Part shown: positions 63,425-64,000 of the stretch, one piece after another | Numbering within the stretch: position 1 is the stretch's first letter | How the letters are laid out: the number at the start of each line of letters is the position of its first letter | NCBI GenBank assembly: GCA_963573305.1 | Contig: OY754329.1 | Location: forward strand, 79,198,576-79,262,575 | Direction: 5' to 3' | DNA from: Pyrrhosoma nymphula | Taxonomy: Eukaryota > Arthropoda > Insecta > Odonata > Coenagrionidae | DNA: 64,000 bases | The notes under the pieces: generated by a model | Databases searched by the model: none | Told to the model about the DNA's origin: nothing | What the model saw: the letters and a program-made list of their open reading frames with translations, nothing else | Translations under genes and position numbers: made by a program

Positions 63425-63850
63425 ATATATTTGGAGCCATATTGCAGTGAGGTCTGGACAATAACATTTGCTGAGCAAAGGAGATTGGAAGCAATGGAGA
63501 GGAGGTGTTATCAAAGAGTGATGAAATTCAAATGAACTGCGAGAATCACTGACGAAGACGTCCTACGAAGAGTTGGAGAGAAAATAAGCACAATGAAAGC
63601 TCGGTAGAGGACAGACAAACTTACTGGACACATTTCGGGACAATATAGCACATTGCAAACAATATTGGAGTGGGAAATGAATGGAAAGAAAATAAAGAGG
63701 AAGACCAAGAAATTAATACATCAGGAAAATTATAGAATACGTAAAAATGAAGACCTATGTTGGCGTAAAGAAGAGGGGAATTTTAGCAAACCAATCTTCG
63801 GCTTGATGACTACTGAACCAGTAGTACTGATGACAAATAAATACTTCTGT
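63425..63850 (+). pseudogene. LINE reverse-transcriptase C-terminal fragment
   Basis: Plus-strand frames give SEVWTITFAEQRRLEAMERR, RVMKFK, ITDEDVLRRVGEKISTMKA, a TNLL/TGHIS segment, LQTILEWEMNGKKIKRK and finally ANQSSA followed by a stop. This is the C-terminal region of the same non-LTR lineage as 28.6 kb. Stops and shifts occur after KFK, after STMKAR and in the last third. The tail repeats GATGAC and ends near GATGACAAATAAATACTTCTG. Only the 3' part was inserted. Confidence 0.85.
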
Positions 63851-64000
63851 GCTGAAAATCGAACTGGTTTCAGTTTGCTTAAAATCGTACCGCGTTAAGG
63901 GAATTATTTATTCAATGAAAGAATCGAATTTGATATTCAGTAATAGAAAAACGTAATGGATTCTAATTTTGCATTCGTTTCTTGGGTCCAACAACCAGTT

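Noticed and set aside
1..64000. CRISPR arrays, bacterial operons, prophage or integrated viral genes
   Set aside because: No regular short repeats with unique spacers, no dense same-strand gene arrays, and no viral replication or structural protein motifs were seen.

Overview
The window looks like gene-poor, AT-rich nuclear DNA of an arthropod, most plausibly an insect. The basis is the repeat content: CR1/L2-type and other LINE tails, hAT and piggyBac DNA transposons with classic target-site duplications, many MITE-like hairpins and tRNA-derived SINE heads. There are no bacterial or viral gene arrays. I cannot name the species. I recognise no host protein-coding gene. Every stretch of recognisable protein sequence belongs to a mobile element, and nearly all other open frames are short, low-complexity or overlap on both strands in GC-rich patches.

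Layout. 1-2.7 kb is non-coding with one tRNA-derived SINE-like head. 2.9-4.6 kb is a complete non-autonomous hAT element (perfect 11-bp ends, 8-bp target duplication) carrying a five-copy ~82-bp minisatellite. 4.7-5.2 kb is a ~240-bp tandem duplication. 5.2-27 kb is mostly AT-rich spacer broken by GC-rich, CT/GA-skewed islands (about 6.2, 9.3, 13.5, 17.5, 19.3, 22.3 and 25.6 kb), with a diverged ~0.7-kb repeat at 11.9-13.4 kb and a pre-miRNA-like hairpin at 14.2 kb. 27-31.2 kb holds two diverged tandem-repeat blocks and a LINE 3' fragment. 32.6 kb has a 154-bp TTAA-flanked MITE. 39.5-42.3 kb is a second hAT-like element interrupted by a CR1/L2-type LINE.

43.4-46.1 kb contains a GCGATAT-rich segment and LINE 3' fragments of two lineages. 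46.7-47.0 kb is a 205-bp MITE with 29-bp inverted ends. 51.0 kb holds a near-perfect 36-bp hairpin flanked by an 11-bp direct repeat and inserted in an old LINE tail. 56.1-58.8 kb is a piggyBac-family element with intact ends and a badly decayed transposase. A second copy of the old LINE tail lies at 61.4 kb and another LINE C-terminal fragment at 63.4 kb.

How it fits together. The window records successive insertions into a host gene desert or long intron: old LINE tails hit by later small elements, and a hAT hit by a LINE. The most informative result is that the two hAT-like elements appear related through similar ends and a shared subterminal CATAAA core. The GC-rich islands could be host promoters, enhancers or untranslated exons, but nothing in the sequence proves this.
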